From UBA4582 sp047630175 (GTDB taxonomy: Bacteria > Pseudomonadota > Gammaproteobacteria > Pseudomonadales > Azotimanducaceae): a stretch of 16,387 bases of DNA. Shown piece by piece: positions 16,310-16,387 of this stretch. The notes under the pieces were generated by a model that had not been told where the DNA came from, did not search any database, and worked only from the letters and a program-made list of their open reading frames with translations. The stretch is taken from NCBI GenBank assembly GCA_047630175.1, contig JBLHVI010000067.1:1-16387 (forward strand), in the 5' to 3' direction. The translations under genes and the position numbers were made by a program. Positions within the stretch are counted from its first letter, which is position 1, and each line of letters starts with the position of its first letter.

Positions 16310-16335
16310 CCAGGTCCAATTACCAGGTCAAATTA
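16310..16335. repeat. Two tandem 13-bp repeats
   Basis: CCAGGTCCAATTA at 16310-16322 is followed directly by CCAGGTCAAATTA at 16323-16335, with a single mismatch. A partial third copy (CCAATTGA) follows. Such short iterons near a transposon relic may be part of an element end, but I cannot assign it. Confidence 0.6.
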
Positions 16336-16347
16336 CCAATTGACGGC

Positions 16348-16376
16348 AGCTGGCGTTTTGCGAGGCGTCGCCAGCT
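16348..16376. repeat. 8-bp inverted repeat near the window end
   Basis: AGCTGGCG at 16348-16355 and CGCCAGCT at 16369-16376 are perfect inverted arms with a 13-base spacer, just right of the tandem 13-bp repeats. It could be a REP-like or transposon-end hairpin. The window ends 11 bases later, so the full structure is not visible. Confidence 0.45.
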
Positions 16377-16387
16377 TGATGAGGCGT

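Overview
The window looks like an accessory region of a gammaproteobacterium, probably marine or aquatic. This rests on mid-range base composition, a short membrane-anchored protein of a type I associate with that class, and IS91-type transposase relics. It is a judgement from protein style, not a database match. No rRNA, tRNA, CRISPR array, integrase or phage structural gene was seen.

Layout: a small membrane-anchored hypothetical protein (12-575) opens the window. A decayed IS91-family transposase follows on the minus strand (about 700-1590). It is a chimera of two copies and carries several stops and frameshifts. Next is a plus-strand STAND ATPase of 886 aa with DUF4062, NB-ARC-like and TPR regions (1866-4526). 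It converges on a minus-strand patatin-like phospholipase (4900-5898). The centre is a single 7.3-kb gene (6294-13589) for an exported, roughly 2,430-residue, multidomain peptidase of the C25 (gingipain, caspase-fold) type. A minus-strand gene (13707-15521) follows, encoding TPR/TRAFs-binding, Rossmann-like and cyclase-like regions. The right edge holds a fragment of the C-terminus of another IS91-type transposase (15952-16190) and short repeats.

The most unusual object is the giant peptidase. Its pre-peptidase C-terminal (PPC) domain is split by an 18-unit Ser-Val-Phe-Ser-Pro array. Its C-terminus runs from a Lys-rich tract through a bactofilin-like repeat region to a 20-unit Asp-Asp-Cys/Arg tail encoded by an almost homogeneous 9-bp DNA repeat. 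The coding sequence also holds a perfect 15-bp inverted repeat.

The STAND protein, the patatin and the TRAFs-binding/cyclase-like protein are all of kinds often found in signalling or biological-conflict loci, and IS91 relics flank the block. They may form an accessory defence or signalling island. Their orientations (+, -, -) and the secreted protease between them show no single operon, so joint function is only a hypothesis.
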